A DNA stretch of 64,000 nt. Source: Aphrocallistes beatrix (Eukaryota; Porifera; Hexactinellida; Sceptrulophora; Aphrocallistidae). This document shows, piece by piece, positions 44,357 through 53,564 of this stretch (position 1 is the stretch's first letter; each line of letters starts with the position of its first letter). The translations under genes and the position numbers were made by a program. Location: assembly GCA_963281255.1 (NCBI GenBank), contig OY725497.1, positions 1,736,001-1,800,000 on the forward strand, given 5' to 3'. The notes beneath the pieces are model-generated. The model worked only from the letters and a program-made list of their open reading frames with translations. It had not been told where the DNA came from and ran no database searches.

Positions 44357-44561
44357 CAGTGGCGGCGCGAGGGTAAGGCCAGGTGGGTCACACTCAAATT
44401 CGAAAATAACATACAATGACAAATGCACAAAAATCTACAGCCATCATACCCTTTTGGCTTCCGGGTGAAAAGTATCCAAAATCCACCGTAAAAAGACAAC
44501 AGTTATCAATAAATAATTCAATATGTACCCCACCAGTAGTGCCGAGCTAGCGCCGCCCCTG
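44357..44561. mobile_element. hAT-like MITE
   Basis: 205 bp; ends CAGTGGCGGCGCGAGGG and, inverted, CAGGGGCGGCGCTAGCTC. Flanking 8-mers TCTTAAAC and CCTTATAC match at 6 of 8. Non-coding. Confidence 0.75.
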
Positions 44562-44666
44562 CCTTATACTGCTTGACATATTTAATTAATTACATACTTG
44601 TGCACACACACGATTTTTAACTGTAAAGGAGTCTAAATATAAATAGAGATAAATTTTATTCGATGA

Positions 44667-44853
44667 TGGGAGTTCGGAGGGAGAGTGAGGGAGAGTGAGG
44701 GAGAGAGTCGGCGGAGGGTGGAGAGGGACAGAAGGAGGAAGGAGAGGGAACGGAGGAAGGAACAGCGGGAACTCTTGTTCCCCATCCTTTTAGAGGCTAT
44801 TGATAACCTAGCTGCAATTTCTCGACTATATTTCTCTACTCCAGGGTCATCCC
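44667..44853 (+). CDS. Candidate cellular-gene exon A (arginine/glutamate-rich)
   Basis: An open frame after TGA 44664-44666 gives a strongly charged run (RVERDRRRKERERRKEQREL) followed by LFPILLEAIDNLAAISRLYF and STPGSSL, ending in a strong donor (CCT|GTAAGT) at 44853/44854 with two bases of a codon left over. The charged part is probably helical or coiled-coil; similar tails follow Myb/SANT domains in some proteins, but no domain is visible here. The true 5' limit is unknown. The purine-rich DNA (GGGAGAGTGAGGGAGAG) could also be simple repeat, so coding of the first half is less certain. Confidence 0.4.
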
Positions 44854-45337
44854 TGTAAGTTTCTTTCTTTCTTTACTTAATTCTAAAAAATTTGCTGTTA
44901 ATACGTACTAACTTAATCCTAATTCAAGAAATATTATTTTATTCGAACCGTACTTTCTTATTATCTCTATCATATCGACTGATATTTACTCTTGGACTTC
45001 TTAATGCTAACACCAGGGACGATCGAAATTTGTTTGTATTACCGGAGTTAGTTTTAATCGAGGTTATTTACATATATATATATTTTCCTCCATGGAAGAT
45101 AAAATATCTGTTCGTATCAACGAGGTTCTATTGTATATAATCAAGTGTCAAACTGAGGAGGGGCTTCGGGAATCATTAACCAATTGAAGGGGCTTCTAGG
45201 AGTTGTTCAGGTAAAAATTCTTATTAAGTATCTGGGTCATCTTCGAATCCAGGGGGTTTAAACTCCTCCCAGCCCCCCTCGGATCCGGCACCTTGAATTA
45301 TTACAGCGCATATTATAAATATTTTTATGTCGTTTAG

Positions 45338-45373
45338 ATCTAGTCTTGCATCAGAATCTCCGACCAAAGTAAT
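45338..45373 (+). CDS. Candidate micro-exon C, 36 bp
   Basis: Bounded by TTATGTCGTTTAG| and |GTGAGTAC. Joined in phase to exon A it completes a leucine codon and reads SSLASESPTKV with two bases left over. Length is a multiple of three, so it can be skipped without changing frame. Confidence 0.38.
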
Positions 45374-45713
45374 GTGAGTACTTTAACAGACATTTTCTTA
45401 CAATTAAGTTGTTTACCTGGGGGGTGGGGGATGTAGATTCCAAATATTATCGGGAAAATATTTAAATATTTTGTTCTTTATGTTTACAATAGTTATATAA
45501 AGTAACCAAAATCTAAAAATAGGCTGAGCTTTTAACAATTGATATAATATTTTTAAGTGGTGTCGATTCTGAATATCGTATTTTCGAAATCGATATGGGA
45601 AAAATTTTGTTTGTGTTTACAATTACTAGATAAAGTAAAAAATTTCGAACTGGATTAATGGAAGGAATCAATACTAGCTAGGCATCTGTAGTCTCTGAAC
45701 TAGACTGATATCT

Positions 45714-45784
45714 CCAGGCGCCCGCTCTACGGACACGAGGTTTTCGCTAGCATCGCGATGCAAGTGCACGAAGCACGCTTGTAT
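45714..45784 (-). repeat. Eroded GC-rich hairpin head
   Basis: CCAGGCGCCCGCTCTACGGA, GCATCGCGATGCAAG and GCACGAAGCACGCTTGTATT are a mutated inverted head of the CRE-hairpin family; the body is lost. It lies in the intron between candidate exons C and D. Confidence 0.6.
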
Positions 45785-45922
45785 TAGCTGAAAAATATCA
45801 TATATGAAATTATTTTTCTGCTGGTGGTAGTTAGGGCTAAAGTTAGGAGGATATACAGTAATTATATTTTTCTTTTATTAATGCATATTATATTTCGTTT
45901 CCTTTTTTTTTTCATTACCTAG

Positions 45923-45955
45923 ACTCGATGCTGCGAGTATCAAGATTAAAAAGAC
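45923..45955 (+). CDS. Candidate micro-exon D, 33 bp
   Basis: The acceptor has a long pyrimidine tract (CGTTTCCTTTTTTTTTCATT then ACCTAG) and the donor is AAAGAC|GTAAGTG. In the phase left by exon C it reads LDAASIKIKK with two bases left over. Also a multiple of three. Confidence 0.4.
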
Positions 45956-46156
45956 GTAAGTGTATATATTTACTGAGAAATTGACATTTATGCTGAAAAT
46001 CGCTATTATTTACTTAGGGAGCAATGTAAAACGAAAATTTATTAAGTTGAGAATGGGACACATGTTATTAAATAGATTTACTTGCACACTTTGCGAACTT
46101 ACGTTCCGCAGAGTCGCCGTGATTTTTGATGACTTTCACTGTTCCATGGATATACA

Positions 46157-46214
46157 AAGTATTATGCGTGCATTGAGCACTCAATACACCATATTAATTG
46201 ATAATAAATACAAA
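46157..46214 (+). repeat. Direct repeat, left copy (partner at 48215-48263)
   Basis: AAAGTATTATGCGTGCATTG then CTCAATACACCATATTAATT and GATAATAAATAC are repeated 2.06 kb downstream with few differences. The pair brackets the Harbinger element and candidate exons E and F. Confidence 0.8.
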
Positions 46215-46266
46215 ACTGCATTATAAATGTTGTGGATGGACAAAAGCCAAATCCCTAATGGATCTG

Positions 46267-47723
46267 GGGCCTTATTCTCAGATCGACTTAAACTTAAACT
46301 TAACTTAAACTTAACTTAAACTTAACTTAAACTAAGTAATTACTTAGTTTTCATTAAGTTTTCTTGACTATACTTATACTTAAATCCATACTTAGTTTTT
46401 TGGTGGAAACTAAGTAAAAACTAAGTAAATACTTAGTTTTTGCGTCGAACTTAAGAACTACTAAGTATTTACTTAGTTTTTATTAAGTTTTTTTGACTAT
46501 ACTTATACTTAAATTCATACTTAGTTTTTTGTTGGAAACTAAGTAAATACTTAGTTTTTGCGTCGAACTTAAGAACTGCTAAGTATTTACTTAGTTTCTA
46601 CGTCAAAATGATGACAAGATAAATCAAATTGGATATAAATAGTTCGTAGAATTAAACTAAGATTATCAATTCGAATCAATAACTTGTATTTCTTCCGATA
46701 TGGCATTTGCTCTGTTCCTACTTGAAGTCAATACAGACAATAGTTTGGCAAATCAAAGGGTATTTAGAGATCGGTTAAATCCCATCGACTCATACAACGA
46801 TGTTGAATTCATCAACCGTTACAGGATTACCCGTAGCATATTCATTCAACTCCATGAAAAAATTGCAGGATATTTTCTCAAACCAAGAATATGTAGTTCA
46901 CATCCGATTCCAAGTATAACCCAATTTGCTGTTGCATTACAGTTTCTGGCGACAGGTTCTTTCCAAACAGTGATTGCAACTTCACATGGCGTCTCTCAAT
47001 CTTCAGTGTCAAGGTGTAATAGTTAATATTATACCACAATTTTCTATTAATTTGTAATAATAATATTGGTTATTACATCAAAGCACTACTATGTCAGTTA
47101 TGATTCAGTAGCTGTTTACGTAAGATATTGAGTGATGAAGACATTCTTAATGCGGTGTAAATCAAATCAATGTCGTAAAACCATACTACATTAATGGTGA
47201 CTACAACAAATAACTAGAGCTCTAATTGCGATAAAATTGGATCGTATTGTCTTGCCAATAATTAATATTACATTTATTTTCACAAATTCCCCTTTTGCAA
47301 GGATGTAAAATAATACTTTCTTCATAAAATTGTGAGTTAAGTCACCTTCGAAGTCGACTTAAAAAATAAATAAATTTAAGTTAAAAACTAAGTATAGACT
47401 AAGTAAATACTAAGTATTCCACCAAAACTAAGTAAAAACTAAGTAAAAACTAAGTATTTACTTAGTTTTGCTCTGTGAATACCAACTTAGTTTTTGCTAA
47501 GTTAACCGTACGAATACTTAGTTTCTACTTAGTTTTTACTTAGTTTTTGATTGAAAACTAAGTAAAAACTAAGTATTTACTTAGTTTTGCTCTGTGAATA
47601 CCAACTTAGTTTTAGCTGTCTAAGAGGATAAAATACTTAGTTTATACTTAGTTTTCAATCAAAAACTAAGTTTTTACTTAGTTTAAGTTAAGTTTAAGTT
47701 TAAGTCGATCTGAGAATAAGGGC
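46267..47723 (+). mobile_element. Harbinger element with CTTAAACTTAA terminal arrays
   Basis: Ends GGGCCTTATTCTCAGATCGA and, inverted, GGGCCCTTATTCTCAGATCG continue into long subterminal arrays of CTTAAACTTAACTTAAA and AACTAAGTATTTACTTAG units (46280-46605 and 47340-47705), which are inverted to each other. In between lies the N-terminal part of a Harbinger transposase. The 3-bp target duplication could not be fixed. The element lies in a candidate intron. Confidence 0.8.
46700..47026 (+). pseudogene. N-terminal part of a HARBI1-like transposase
   Basis: ATG 46700. FRDRLNPIDSYNDVEFINRY followed by RITRSIFIQLHEKIAGYF and FLATGSFQTVIATSHGVSQS SVSR match the N-terminal helix-turn-helix region of HARBI1-like proteins ('R.NP.d.y.d.eF..RyR', 'aL.FlATGsfq...g...gvSqssvSR'). 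The frame ends at TAG 47024-47026 just after SVSR; AAG|GTGTAA at that place may be a splice donor. No catalytic aspartate block follows before the right array, so the catalytic part is deleted. Confidence 0.8.
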
Positions 47724-47824
47724 CCTGGTATTCGGAGACTTGACTCAATATAGATTAGAAACTGAGTGTAGCCTGTTCGAAATTTGCTTTGCTAAGGTAT
47801 ATAATATCCTTTTGTTTTATCTAG

Positions 47825-47884
47825 TATTGAATACACCGGGAGAGGAGTAGGAGGAGTCAGCCACCCACCGATGAACAATGAATT
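47825..47884 (+). CDS. Candidate exon E, 60 bp
   Basis: Bounded by TTTTGTTTTATCTAG| and GAATT|GTGAGTTTTT. In phase with exon D it reads IEYTGRGVGGVSHPPMNNE with two bases left over. The preceding 1.9-kb intron contains the Harbinger element 46267-47723. Confidence 0.4.
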
Positions 47885-48093
47885 GTGAGTTTTTATTTTC
47901 TAAATATAGGATGAGAATCAGTTGACAGACCGATAGTGCAGCTTCACTAAGTGAGTCGAGTCAGTAGAAGGATACGGAAATCTAGACTAATTCGAAACAT
48001 TAAATAAATATGCATTTTACAGCTTTCTGAGTTTCAGACTCGAGAACTCCATAGCATGGTATCTTATGAGCATTTTGATGTATCATATTTTAG

Positions 48094-48145
48094 CAGAAAT
48101 TGTGAATCTTTACCGGAGTGTAAAAGTAGTACGATTGACCTTTGA
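48094..48145 (+). CDS. Candidate terminal exon F
   Basis: After the acceptor GTATCATATTTTAG| the phase left by exon E reads RNCESLPECKSSTIDL and stops at TGA 48143-48145. An AATAAA lies at 48257-48262. The acceptor's pyrimidine tract is mediocre, so this is the weakest exon. Confidence 0.3.
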
Positions 48146-48214
48146 ACAATTCCTGTCTAACTGTTTTCGTTTTGCTGAAATTTTTCAATTTAGCAATCCA
48201 AATTAATCAAAGTA

Positions 48215-48263
48215 TTATGCGTGCATTGATTACTCAATACACCATATTAATTGATAATAAATA
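48215..48263 (+). repeat. Direct repeat, right copy
   Basis: See the left copy at 46157-46214. This copy supplies the AATAAA placed after candidate exon F. Confidence 0.78.
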
Positions 48264-48265
48264 CC

Positions 48266-48520
48266 TAGTGGAAATTTAAATTCCCCTAGTGGGAACTCCA
48301 ATTTGAATTTGCCCTGGGGGAATTTAAATTTCTAAAGACTAGATTTTGCCGTACAAAAATTGGAGTTTCCCCTAGTGGAAATCCCCAGGGCAAATTATAA
48401 TTAGAGTTCCCACTAGGGAGATTTAAATTTCCACTAGGGGAAACTCCAATTGAAATTCCCCCCAGTGGAAACTCCAATTTTAATTTCCACTAGGGGAATT
48501 TAAAATTCCACCAAATTTGA
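48266..48520. repeat. Cluster of short inverted repeats (CCCCTAGTGG/CCACTAGGGG)
   Basis: At least eight copies of CCTAGTGGAAA/TTTCCACTAGG and GGAGTTTCCCC/GGGGAAACTCC in both orientations within 255 bp, with AATTTAAATT between. The minus-strand 63-codon frame here is a by-product of the repetition. Possibly a MITE; termini not defined. Confidence 0.65.
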
Positions 48521-48543
48521 AGCTTCCCCATGACATATATACA

Positions 48544-48570
48544 GGGTGTCTCAAAAGTTCTGCACCGAAT
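48544..48570 (+). repeat. Solo mariner-like terminus
   Basis: CAGGGTGTCTCAAAAGTTCT follows TATATA, as a mariner end would. No inverted partner occurs in the window. A similar eroded terminus, GTGATCCAAAAGTTCTGCA, is at about 60428. Confidence 0.5.
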
Positions 48571-49230
48571 TTTGCTAATGTATCATACGTAGATAAATAG
48601 ATCGAACATCCGATACCTCATTTTAATCAAAAATAGAGAGGATTATCTTAATTATTTTCCATCCCAATGGCCTGTATTTCTCAATTTTTTTGCAATGATG
48701 GATCATATATTTCGTTGTCTCGTAAAGATATAATACGAATATCCCGATAATTAGAACAAATAATCCGATAATTAGAACAAACATATACTCGAAAAGTATC
48801 AATCGTATATATTAATTTTGTTGTCTTTCAGTGATTTTAGTTTGCCGACTATACTTACGTATAGTGGCATACTTCTGAAATGAGTGCCTCCCTATATTTA
48901 TTATATTTTTCCTCCATAACGGGTTTTGGGGAATACCATAAATGCCAAAAAACGTAAAACAATTATATCGCTGTGCATTGGCAGCCACTTTGGCCGCCCC
49001 CCCAGAAAAAATTACTAGCGCAGCCACCGACCTCTTCTCTTGTTACATTGTCATAATCTCCTATATCCCCACTTCAATTTAACATACTGAGCTAAACAAA
49101 TTTGTTGCTAAGTTGTTGCCTTACTAAATATTTAATTGTTGCACATATTTAAGATATTTAATGAACAAAATTCAAATTCACAACAGTATTTATTATTTTT
49201 ATTCCTTGGATAATATGAGTACTAGCGACG
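48571..49230. other. Unassigned stretch
   Basis: A near-duplicate CCGATAATTAGAACAAA pair at about 48745-48782. Otherwise nothing recognised. Confidence 0.35.
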
Positions 49231-49420
49231 TTACAACCTACCACTTTGCAAATTGTAATGTTGATCATCTTCGGGGTCACTTCCAGTTATCCGGTTTCCT
49301 TTGCCACTTATAAACACATTGGTTCTTCTGCAAACTACTTTCAACTGCTGGAAGAGTGATGTTTGAAATGCCGATTCTAAATACTTTACTTTCACCTGCT
49401 GTTCGTTAGTCCGGTAAGTG
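49231..49420 (-). CDS. Candidate C-terminal exon on the minus strand
   Basis: An open frame enters from the first unit of the tandem array (NEQQVKVKYLESAFQTSLF) and continues into unique sequence QQLKVVCRRTNVFISGKGNR, DPEDDQHYNLQSGRL, ending at TAA 49233-49231. The other end of the array (49.80-49.85 kb) also joins an open frame (VPDAFFSKKLPSINLFS) preceded by a pyrimidine-rich TTTCCTTTCTTTGGTCCAAG. An exon enlarged by tandem duplication would explain both edges. No domain is recognised. Confidence 0.3.
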
Positions 49421-49796
49421 GGTTTTTGATCTTATGGTTCTGTTGTTGATAAATGTTGACATTTATTTTATTTTCAGGAAAGAGTGATGTTTGAAATGCC
49501 GATTCTAAATCCTTTACTTTCACCTGCTGTTCGTTAGTCCGGTAAGTGGGTTTTTGATCTTATGGTTCTGTTGTTGATAAATGTTGACATTTATTTTATT
49601 TTCAGGAAAGAGTGATGTTTGAAATGCCGATTCTAAATCCTTTACTTTCACCTGCTGTTCGTTTGTCCGGTAAGTGGATTTTTTGATCTTATGATTCTGT
49701 TGTTGAGAAATGTTTACATTTATTTTATTTTCAGGAAATAGTGATGTTCGAAATGCCGATTCTAAATACTTTACCTTCACCTGCTGTTCGTTAGAA
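49354..49796. repeat. Tandem array, 128-bp unit, 3.5 copies, with splice-like junctions
   Basis: GTTCGTTAG recurs at 49401, 49529, 49657 and 49786 (steps 128, 128, 129). On the plus strand each full unit reads TTTATTTTATTTTCAG|GAAAGAGTGATGTTTG ... TTAGTCCG|GTAAGTGG, i.e. a 64-bp block with good acceptor and donor. On the minus strand the same units encode EQQVKVKDLESAFQTSLF. Copies differ by only a few bases, so the array is young. Confidence 0.88.
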
Positions 49797-49849
49797 AAAA
49801 GGTTGATACTTGGGAGCTTCTTGGAGAAAAAGGCATCAGGAACTTGGAC

Positions 49850-50345
49850 CAAAGAAAGGAAAGGATGTCATATAGATTGACTCTTCAGCAAAGACATCAG
49901 TTACTGTAAACCAGATCCAGGGATAGTCTAGAAAACCCTGAGTCGATCGACCGAACCCTGAGCGCCCAGACACCGAATTTTATCAGCTAAAAACAGACCC
50001 AGAAGTTTGGGCCGTAAACGTTTTGTATAGAAATGACAGGGAGTCGAGATCCCATACCCTTTTCTGCCAATGAAGTTGATCGGACGAACACTCAGCAATT
50101 ATTGCAAAGAGAAAGCGAGGATGGCACCCTGCCGATAGCCCCAGCCCCCTTCTTGCCCAGCAGATCATGGAGTCCAGTCACCGATTGTTTCCCTTCAAAT
50201 CCCAAGACTGCTAGCATGCGTATTATCAGGGAAGCGCTCGGATTTAAATCGAATTTCAAAGAGGTCTGTCGAAGTCTTCCCCCTGAGCGCTTCAAAACAA
50301 GAAATCTTCAGCATTGAACATATGGACACGTTGGTGCCTCAAGAG
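49850..50345 (+). other. Unassigned, with a 94-codon open frame
   Basis: The plus frame 50033-50317 (MTGSRDPIPFSANEVDRTNT ... LPPERFKTRNLQH) has plausible composition, and so do two minus frames over the same DNA. I recognise nothing and cannot choose between them. Confidence 0.25.
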
Positions 50346-50495
50346 GGAAATTGTTCCATCTTTAACTGACTTTAACCCGAGGATTACTTGGGGTCAAAGG
50401 TATAAATAGAAATGACCCAGCTTTCATTTTCATTTTCAGTTTACTTTCAATTAACTTTCACTTTCAATTCAACATTCCTGGACGTGCTCGGGTTT
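50346..50495 (-). repeat. Second copy of the GAAAGTGAAAGT-core repeat
   Basis: TTGGGGTCAAAGGTATAAAT, TTTCATTTTCATTTTCAG and TTTCAATTAACTTTCACTTT match the reverse complement of 36560-36680. Confidence 0.75.
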
Positions 50496-50581
50496 TAATG
50501 TACATTCATTACTTATTTAAGACACTGTACTTCAAAGTAAGTCCGCAATTTACTTCGGGGTGGGGCAAGTTAATTTTTTCA

Positions 50582-50838
50582 ATTCAGGATGCGTAACGAT
50601 GGCGTAATAGGGGTTGATGACTCATATTTAATGGATGTTGGAATCAGTTAGTGCTGCAGATCAATTAATGTACACCTGCAATTAAATTATCAGCAATCTA
50701 TCACCTAAAATGGCAAGGTTATCTATGTGCAAAAATAAGAACTTTCTAATTATATAAAAAGTGACAATTACGTCACCATTCCGTGATGAATCGACTTTAT
50801 CGTCTAAGGGGGTCAGAACTCAATGGAGCCATAACCTA
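50582..50838 (+). repeat. Highly diverged CRE-hairpin MITE body
   Basis: GATGCGTAACGATGGCGTAA, TATCACCTAAAATGGCA, GTGACAATTACGTCACCATT and ATTCCGTGATGAATCGAC follow the family order but with many changes; both CREs are mutated. Head and tail are missing. Confidence 0.6.
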
Positions 50839-51825
50839 AACCATGGATAATAATATTCGCATTGGAAGGTAGTTTTTACTTTTCCCCCTTTAATAATTGG
50901 ACATGGATCAGAAAGTAAAAGTCTGAGAAATTTTGGATAAAAATAGACATATATAATTTTTAATATCTGGCTTGTTTGTACTGAATAATTGCATGAGACG
51001 TTCGAAATTTTCAGAGATTATAACCTGGTGGATTTACCATTGATATACAATAAATAGTATTTTGAAATTTATTCCAAAATTGATTATAATGAATTTATAT
51101 AGTTAATAATATACATTTTATTTTGTTTTGAACCATGGATAAATAATGACTTGGGATATGCGATATTCGCTTATAGGTAAAATGACAATCCTCCCAAACT
51201 TGATGATTTCGTTCTCAGGATTTGTTCCTTCTATAAACTTGGTGTTGCTAGAATAGAACCTATACACGTAATACTTTTAATATTACCGTACAGATTTTCA
51301 AATTGATTCTCATCCACAAAGTTTTAGTTTAATATGTAAAAAAATAGTCGAAAATTAGGCTAAATTCTGACTAAATTCATTAAAATTAGGTGGCAATGCA
51401 AAAATTTGCAATTTTTAACGAAAAACGTTCGGTAGAAATTAAGTATATATATCAATGAAGAGATATCTGATATGGAATGATGTATTCTATGACAATAAAT
51501 GTTTAAATCTAAGGAAAGTTGAAGTATTATATCCTATTGCGACTAAAAATTGAATTTTAAAAAATCCTCAAATTCTAATAGTCATATCACTGGTGTTAAA
51601 CATTTATTTTAACTGTTTTGATAAACTAGAGTGGATAAATAGACAACAGTTTATGATAGTTGAGCACAAAAAAAAATTTCCATCATACCTAATACAAAGG
51701 CGCCACACGGTAGCGTTAAATGGCAATGAATAGAAAAGAATCCGTTTCCAAATAAATGGTTCTTATAACCGACATGTTCTTATAACCGGTGTTCTTATAA
51801 TCGATATCCACTGAACGTATATCCG
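50839..51825. other. Unassigned stretch
   Basis: AT-rich. Near 51757-51812 GTTCTTATAACCG occurs twice and GTTCTTATAATCG once, ending in TATCCACTG; in reverse this looks like a lone pogo-type end (CAGTGGATATCG). Confidence 0.4.
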
Positions 51826-51849
51826 TACTATTAAAACTCGATTAATGTT

Positions 51850-51908
<59 letters not shown>

Positions 51909-52200
51909 TACGAATTGATTGAAGGAACTGCCGGGCGCAGAAAGCTGATTTTTGGCATGTGAGAGTCTTTTGGCTATGGCTCCAGTAAGTTCTGAGCTCA
52001 AACGAAAATGTTGACTCATCATGGAATTATGACGTCATTGTCACATTTTAAAAAGTTAAGCAATACAGTTATTCGAGCATAACTCAGCCATTATTGGAGA
52101 TAGAAGGCTGAAAATTAATAAAATTTGTATACTAACATACCTCACATATGACCCAACTATTCAAAAAATGATGACTCATGAGTCTGTCAAGTCATTATTG
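51826..52200 (-). repeat. CRE-hairpin MITE, inverted copy with expanded (AT)n
   Basis: Terminus TACTATTAAAACTCGATTAA, a (TA)n tract of about 56 bases (51850-51905), CGAATTGATTGAAGGAACTG, second CRE near 52030, GATAGAAGGCTG. It breaks off near 52200 before the hairpin head. Confidence 0.82.
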
Positions 52201-52429
52201 ATAATTTTAGATTATATATAATTATGGTGTTCAATACCCCTAGGACAAATTCTACTACCTAAAAATTATTCAAAAATATTCAAATATCAATAATCGATTG
52301 AGTTTCCATTAGACTCTATCACCATTTTGCAACGGTGTGGCATTGACTCCCAAAATGGTTTCAGAAACTCTGGTTCTACAAGTCCTCAAATTTCTTCCAG
52401 CATAGATTTTAATTCTTTCATCGATTTTG

Positions 52430-53175
52430 GTCCTTTTTTCGTTTGTTTTTGCTTTACCCAACTAAACAGATTCTCGATCGGATTTAAATCGGGGCTCTGT
52501 GCAGGCCAAGGTATCCTTTAAGGGACATTATACGCAATCCAATCACGGGCTAGCCGTGAAGTGTGCTTTGGATCGTTGTCCATGACTAATCTCCAGTTGC
52601 TCTCAAAAAAACGTTCGCCTGCGTTAGTAAATACCCCTCCATTATTTGGATAAACAATCTGCTATCCATATTCTCCTTAAAAATACAAATTGGAAAAACT
52701 CCCATTGAGCAGAAAGCAGCCCAGACATTTATCTTCGGGGAATGTTTAGTGGTAGGACTGATTCTTTTTTGGCGTTTTTTTGTCCATATCCTAATTTTAC
52801 CTTTCGAAAGCCAAACCGACATTTCGTCAACAAAAATGGTTTTGGCCCACTGGTTCTTGGGGTATCTGAACTTTTCAGCCCATTTCACGCGCACTGTTTT
52901 ATGATTATCCGTATGCAGTGGAGATCGAGTAGGGTAGGGTTTACTGTAGTTCATATCCCGTAGGCTACTTCGTACAGTCTCATGTGAGACACTTGGTTGA
53001 AGATTCGAAGCGACACAGCAAAGAGATAAGTGGGGTTTACGTCTAATATAGGCACTAATATTCTTTTTTATTGAATTTCGTAGGGGAAGTGGTCTCCCAG
53101 CGCCAAGGTTATGGCGAAGACTTGATCCATTTTTAACCCGCCTCTTAACGTTGTACACTGTGGCAAGGTACACTG
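52430..53175 (-). pseudogene. Tc1-type transposase relic
   Basis: The minus frame from 53173 reads ATVYNVKRRVKNGSSLRHNL (end of the Tc1 second helix-turn-helix), GAGRPLPLRNSIKKNI, SHETVRSSLRDMNYSKPYPT, WAKTIFVDEMSVWLSKGK (first catalytic aspartate), KINVWAAFCSMGVFPICIF, ENMDSRLFIQIMEGYLL. A frameshift near 52605 leads to NWRLVMDNDPKHTSRLARDW (second aspartate), and another to AQSPDLNPIENLFSWVKQK (third acidic residue, glutamate: DD34E). The paired-like N-terminus is missing and two or more frameshifts are present. No terminal inverted repeats were recognised. The coding region ends in the 52.32-52.43 kb stretch. Confidence 0.85.
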
Positions 53176-53393
53176 TGGCTTTTGTACACTGTGGCTTTTT
53201 TTAAATTTGAGGACATGTAAGCGAAGAGAATCATAGATATTTCTCAATTTCTTCTCTTTTAACTAATTGAGACATTAAATCAGTCTAAACCTAAGAAAGA
53301 AATAGTTTAAACACCCGATAAAGTACAAGAAAGCTAAAAATAGAAATAATGATGACATCACTATAATATAGCAAGAATAATGAGACTGAATTT

Positions 53394-53525
53394 AATGATT
53401 CAACATTTTGGTCTGAACTTAGAACTTACTGTAGCCATAGCCAAAAGACTCCCGCATGCCAAAAATCAGCTTTCTGGGCATGACAGTTTCATCAATCAAT
53501 TCGTTGCAGAGATATATATATATCC
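53394..53525 (+). repeat. CRE-hairpin MITE, tail fragment
   Basis: TTTGGTCTGAACTTAGAACT, AGCCATAGCCAAAAGACTCC, CAATCAATTCGTTGCAGA and (TA)n. Confidence 0.78.
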
Positions 53526-53564
53526 TTACTATTAAAACTCGATTAATGTATATTTATATATATA

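Noticed and set aside
46272..47705. AACTTAAGT/ACTAAGTA arrays as a possible satellite or CRISPR-like array
   Set aside because: Units are variable and lie as inverted subterminal arrays of one Harbinger element; no regular spacers.
48286..48477. 63-codon glycine/serine/asparagine-rich ORF
   Set aside because: It is the translation of a cluster of short inverted repeats.
50033..50317. 94-codon plus-strand ORF as a gene
   Set aside because: Overlapping open frames on the minus strand are equally long and no motif or signal favours one.
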